Source: Punica granatum | Taxonomy: Eukaryota; Streptophyta; Magnoliopsida; Myrtales; Lythraceae | NCBI RefSeq assembly: GCF_007655135.1 | Contig: NC_045131.1 | Coordinates: forward strand, 13,004,001-13,068,000 | Direction: 5' to 3' | Length of the DNA: 64,000 bases | In this document: positions 60,791-64,000 of the stretch, one piece after another | How positions within the stretch are numbered: position 1 is the stretch's first letter | Layout: every line of letters starts with the position of its first letter | Notes under the pieces: model-generated | Databases searched by the model: none | The model's input: only the letters and a program-made list of their open reading frames with translations | What the model was told of the DNA's origin: nothing | Position numbers and translations under genes: made by a program

Positions 60791-63700
60791 CTGACAATAA
60801 AATTTATATATTTTATTATTTAATTGGATCTTTAAAATACTAATTAGTTTATGATCGTGGAATTTATTGTTGGATAGTATTTAAGTACACGATGATGTGA
60901 AAAAAAATTAAAATTCATCGTACTGATCAGTTAAATCTCAAGTTCTTTATTTACAAGGCACTACTTTATTCTTTTATTACAAGATACATTGATTTACGTA
61001 TTAAACTAAAAGTTAGTACAATCAAATGAATAAAATTATTTTAGTCAACGTTAACTAAAGTAATTAATTGAAATTTTAGAAAATCGTTTTTCTAATTTTT
61101 AACATTGAAATTATTGAAGATATTTCGATTTTGAAATTTAACATCTTTTTGATACAAAAATAAATCACTTATAGATTTATATATTCCAACTTAAAATAAT
61201 AAAAATTTAGTTATATTTTTATTAAATTAACTTACTCCATTATATCTTAAATGGTGCAATTTACTTAAATTTTTTGTTTAAGCAATTTTTTTTAAATACC
61301 TACATTTATAGTTTTATTTCGAAATTGTTTTACTCAAATAATTTCATTTATATTCAAATAAAATTTTTTAATCAAATTAATGTCGGTTATTCAAGTTATA
61401 AATTATAGATAATAGATTAATTATTTGAAAATTTTAATTATCAGATTTCTACCAGTCGGATTTTACATGTAATTTGTAGCTCATGGGTAGATTTTTTTTA
61501 TACACTAAGAATTGAAAGAATTGACATGTAGAATCAAATTTAAAATTAGTCAAGTTCAATTAGATTGTAACACTTTTGGTTTTTCACGAATTATTTACTT
61601 GAATAAAAACTAAGTTAAAAGTATTAGTTAACAAATAAAGTTACAAAATCTTGCATAACAATAATAATAATAAGGTTTCCCCCCGTTTGTTTACGGAATT
61701 TACATAAATTTATTACATTTTTCATACGATCGAGAAATCGGTGAATGAGAAGCTCGCATTTCAAGTTTTTGGACAAATGGTGAATAATGGCATATGTCCC
61801 TACAATTATATATTATATATAATTTAGTTCAATCTTTTAAAAAATTCATATAATTTATTATCAACAGAGTATTTATAATTTTTACACATAATTATTTTTA
61901 TCATTAGTTTCAGTTATACTATATATATATATATTAGTCATTACCCAAATAATTATGGTAAATTGAAAAAATTATTAAAAATTCTTTTGACCCTCTCGCG
62001 CGAGTGCAATTCCCTGATATTAATTATAGAAGATATCTCAACCAAAGTAAGAAGATCTTATAGATATTAAATATATTTACATAATCTCCTAACTCATTTC
62101 AAATCGATATTTGCCCAAAGGCTTTAATGTTAATGTGCAAGTTTTGGTCGACAACGAGGGAACAATAAAGTTAGAAACCCATCCATTTTGCTGATTACAC
62201 AATGGCTAATACATGTGAGACATAATGAGATTGTCGATGTCTAGTTGATATGTTCAAAAAGCCCATAGCTAGCTAGCTAGCTTTTCATTCTCTTGTTCTT
62301 TGTCTTTGCGGCTTTGTAAAACATGTATATTTAATTAATTAATCAGTAGGCATGTTCCCCATGAGAACACTACATATTCAACTTATTATATACAGTCTTC
62401 ACTAAAATGAATGATACCTAACCGGGTGGAGCTAGGATTTTCATAAGGGGAAAAATGTTATTTGATATAAATAGTACATAAATATTTTTTTTAGGGAGGG
62501 CAAAATACTAATTTTATATAAAAAAACTCATAAATAAACATATTTTTTAGACAAAATTTTAAAAAATAAAGTTCAGGGGGGGCAATTGCCCCCTGCCGAT
62601 ACATTGGCTCCGCTCCTGATACCTAAAGTATTCCCTCAATTTAGATAATGATGGATGTGTTCAGCCTATTAACTGAGACTAATTTCGTTCGAACGCCATT
62701 GACCATGGCCTTGATAATTTATAGGCATTAATCAATTCATTTCTTAAACTTTAAAAATATGTCACGATCATCTATTTTACAAAATTTTCAAGTTATCTAC
62801 AGTCTATATACTCTAACGGAAAAATTAATACAGAACCAGTATTAGTAACATATATTGATGATTGATGATCTATAGAGTCGGCAAGGGGTTGTAACACAAC
62901 AATATCCATTGGATAGAATTTTTTTTTCCAGTGAGATGGTGGTTATCCACAACCAAATGGGTGAGAGTAATTTGATTCAACGTTGTTTTAGCTATGATCA
63001 CAAGATAATTTCAGTGGCTTCCTAAACCTCTACATTGCAAGTAAAATCTATTTCTCGAGAGTTTAATTTGAGGTTGAACCAAACCTCCCAGGTAAATCAA
63101 CATTGGATTTGTAACCATATGTATTATGATATATCGATATGGATTAAATCTTTGAAATGGTGTCTGCATTCATTATTGATTGATGATAATAAGGATTTCA
63201 TGCATCATCCCTAATCGACTGATAAAATTCTAGATTGGATAATTTTGTGTCATCACCTTTCCTCAAAAAACACTAAAGAGAAGTGTTGTTGGACCGTGTT
63301 TTCCAATATTATGTACTCATATCGGAACAATCGACTATATGTACTAATTAATCGGACCAAGATAACCTGACTAGTGGAAGTAGTCGATTGTGATCGCCCT
63401 CAATTGTAAATCCTCCAAACTCCAAAGAGATTGTTAATTCGTTGCCCACTTGATGCAGATGCAGAGCCCTTGAAAGCCAACCATACGAATGCTTGGACAC
63501 GGAGTTAACGGGTCCACGAATAATAATGCGGGCATCCATGGGAGTAAAGCAACAATAAACCTTCGTCACAAAAAGGGAAGGAAAAAAAGAACAAAAAATA
63601 GTGACAAGATCACTTTAAGCGACTCGGCGACTTCGATCGTACTTCAACATCGACCGAAACGGTGGGTTGAAAGTCACTATTAGGATAATTACATCGTATT

Positions 63701-63929
63701 AAAAAAAACGAGGAAAAAGATATATAATGAAAGTTTACCTATTTGATCTATCAATTAAAACCCTCAAATCATAAAAAAAAAAAAAAGTTTTATCTATTTG
63801 AATTGGTTTCAAATAACTCAGTATTTCTTTTTTCTTAAGTAAGATTTCGGGTGTGAAACTTGTAAATAGAAAATCTACAATTGGAAATCTTTACCTTTTT
63901 TTGGGTAACTAAAAGCTCCATATTTGAAT
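60791..63929. other. AT-rich intergenic DNA
   Basis: No supported gene or RNA. The palindrome CTCGCGCGAG near 61994-62003 is followed closely by CTGA|T and may be another decayed Helitron end. Confidence 0.5.
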
Positions 63930-64000
63930 AAGGAGATTTGATACAGTGGTACAAGTCGCTGCTTATAATTATGAGGCCTCGACTTCAATCCTTATAAGTG
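63835..64000. mobile_element. SINE-like sequences, cut by the window edge
   Basis: The stretch at 63835-63890 (AAGTAAGATTTCGGG, CTTGTAAATAGAAAATC) matches a body segment near 50997-51060. From about 63940, ATACAGTGGTACAAGTCGC and CGACTTCAATCC are arranged like the A and B boxes of a tRNA-derived head. The second element continues past the window. Confidence 0.4.

Noticed and set aside
1..64000. CRISPR arrays, operons, riboswitches or rRNA genes
   Set aside because: None seen. Repeats present are microsatellites, transposons and local duplications typical of a plant nuclear genome.

Overview
The window is nuclear DNA from a flowering plant, almost certainly a eudicot. The genes have short exons with GT-AG introns, the intergenic DNA is very AT-rich, and every recognisable protein belongs to a family typical of land plants: WPP-domain RanGAP, ARM-BTB protein of the ARIA/ABAP1 type, HGGGF carboxylesterases, malectin-like/LRR protein and DUF1645. 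I cannot name the species from sequence alone.

Layout. 1-0.7 kb: last recognisable exons of an unidentified plus-strand gene. 1.66-5.0 kb: a complete minus-strand RanGAP with a 1.5-kb intron in its 5' leader. 5.2-12 kb: AT-rich intergenic DNA with an LTR-like fragment, a Helitron 3' end and a Copia remnant. 12.06-13.18 kb: an intact two-exon carboxylesterase (CXE) on the minus strand. 14.36-21.16 kb: a 3-kb direct tandem duplication; its first unit holds a three-LTR TRIM retrotransposon and its second unit preserves the empty site. 27.77-28.48 kb: a broken CXE pseudogene, with the decayed 5' flank of a possible third copy at 26.2 kb. 29.23-35.81 kb: a complete 19-exon ARIA/ABAP1-like gene on the minus strand, with a probable GC-AG intron. 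36-52 kb: a transposon-dense gene desert (MULE-type MITEs with 9-bp target duplications, a Tourist-like MITE, Helitrons, LINE and SINE fragments, and a MULE-like element carrying an exon-like segment and a nested LINE). 52.5-55.9 kb: a nine-exon secreted malectin-like/LRR gene on the plus strand. 56.66-57.45 kb: a DUF1645 gene on the minus strand. 57.5-64 kb: AT-rich intergenic DNA.

The genes form no operon or obvious pathway. The only local gene family is the CXE group at 12-28 kb, where one copy is intact and the others have decayed. The ARIA/ABAP1-like, CXE and DUF1645 genes belong to families linked to hormone or stress responses, but nothing here shows co-regulation. I found no clear sign of a wholly new biological system. 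The most informative structures are the dated TRIM insertion, the exon-bearing MULE-like element, the GC-AG intron and the decaying CXE cluster. Exon coordinates come from reading splice signals and frame continuity by eye. In the three multi-exon genes the summed exon lengths are exact multiples of three, which supports the models.
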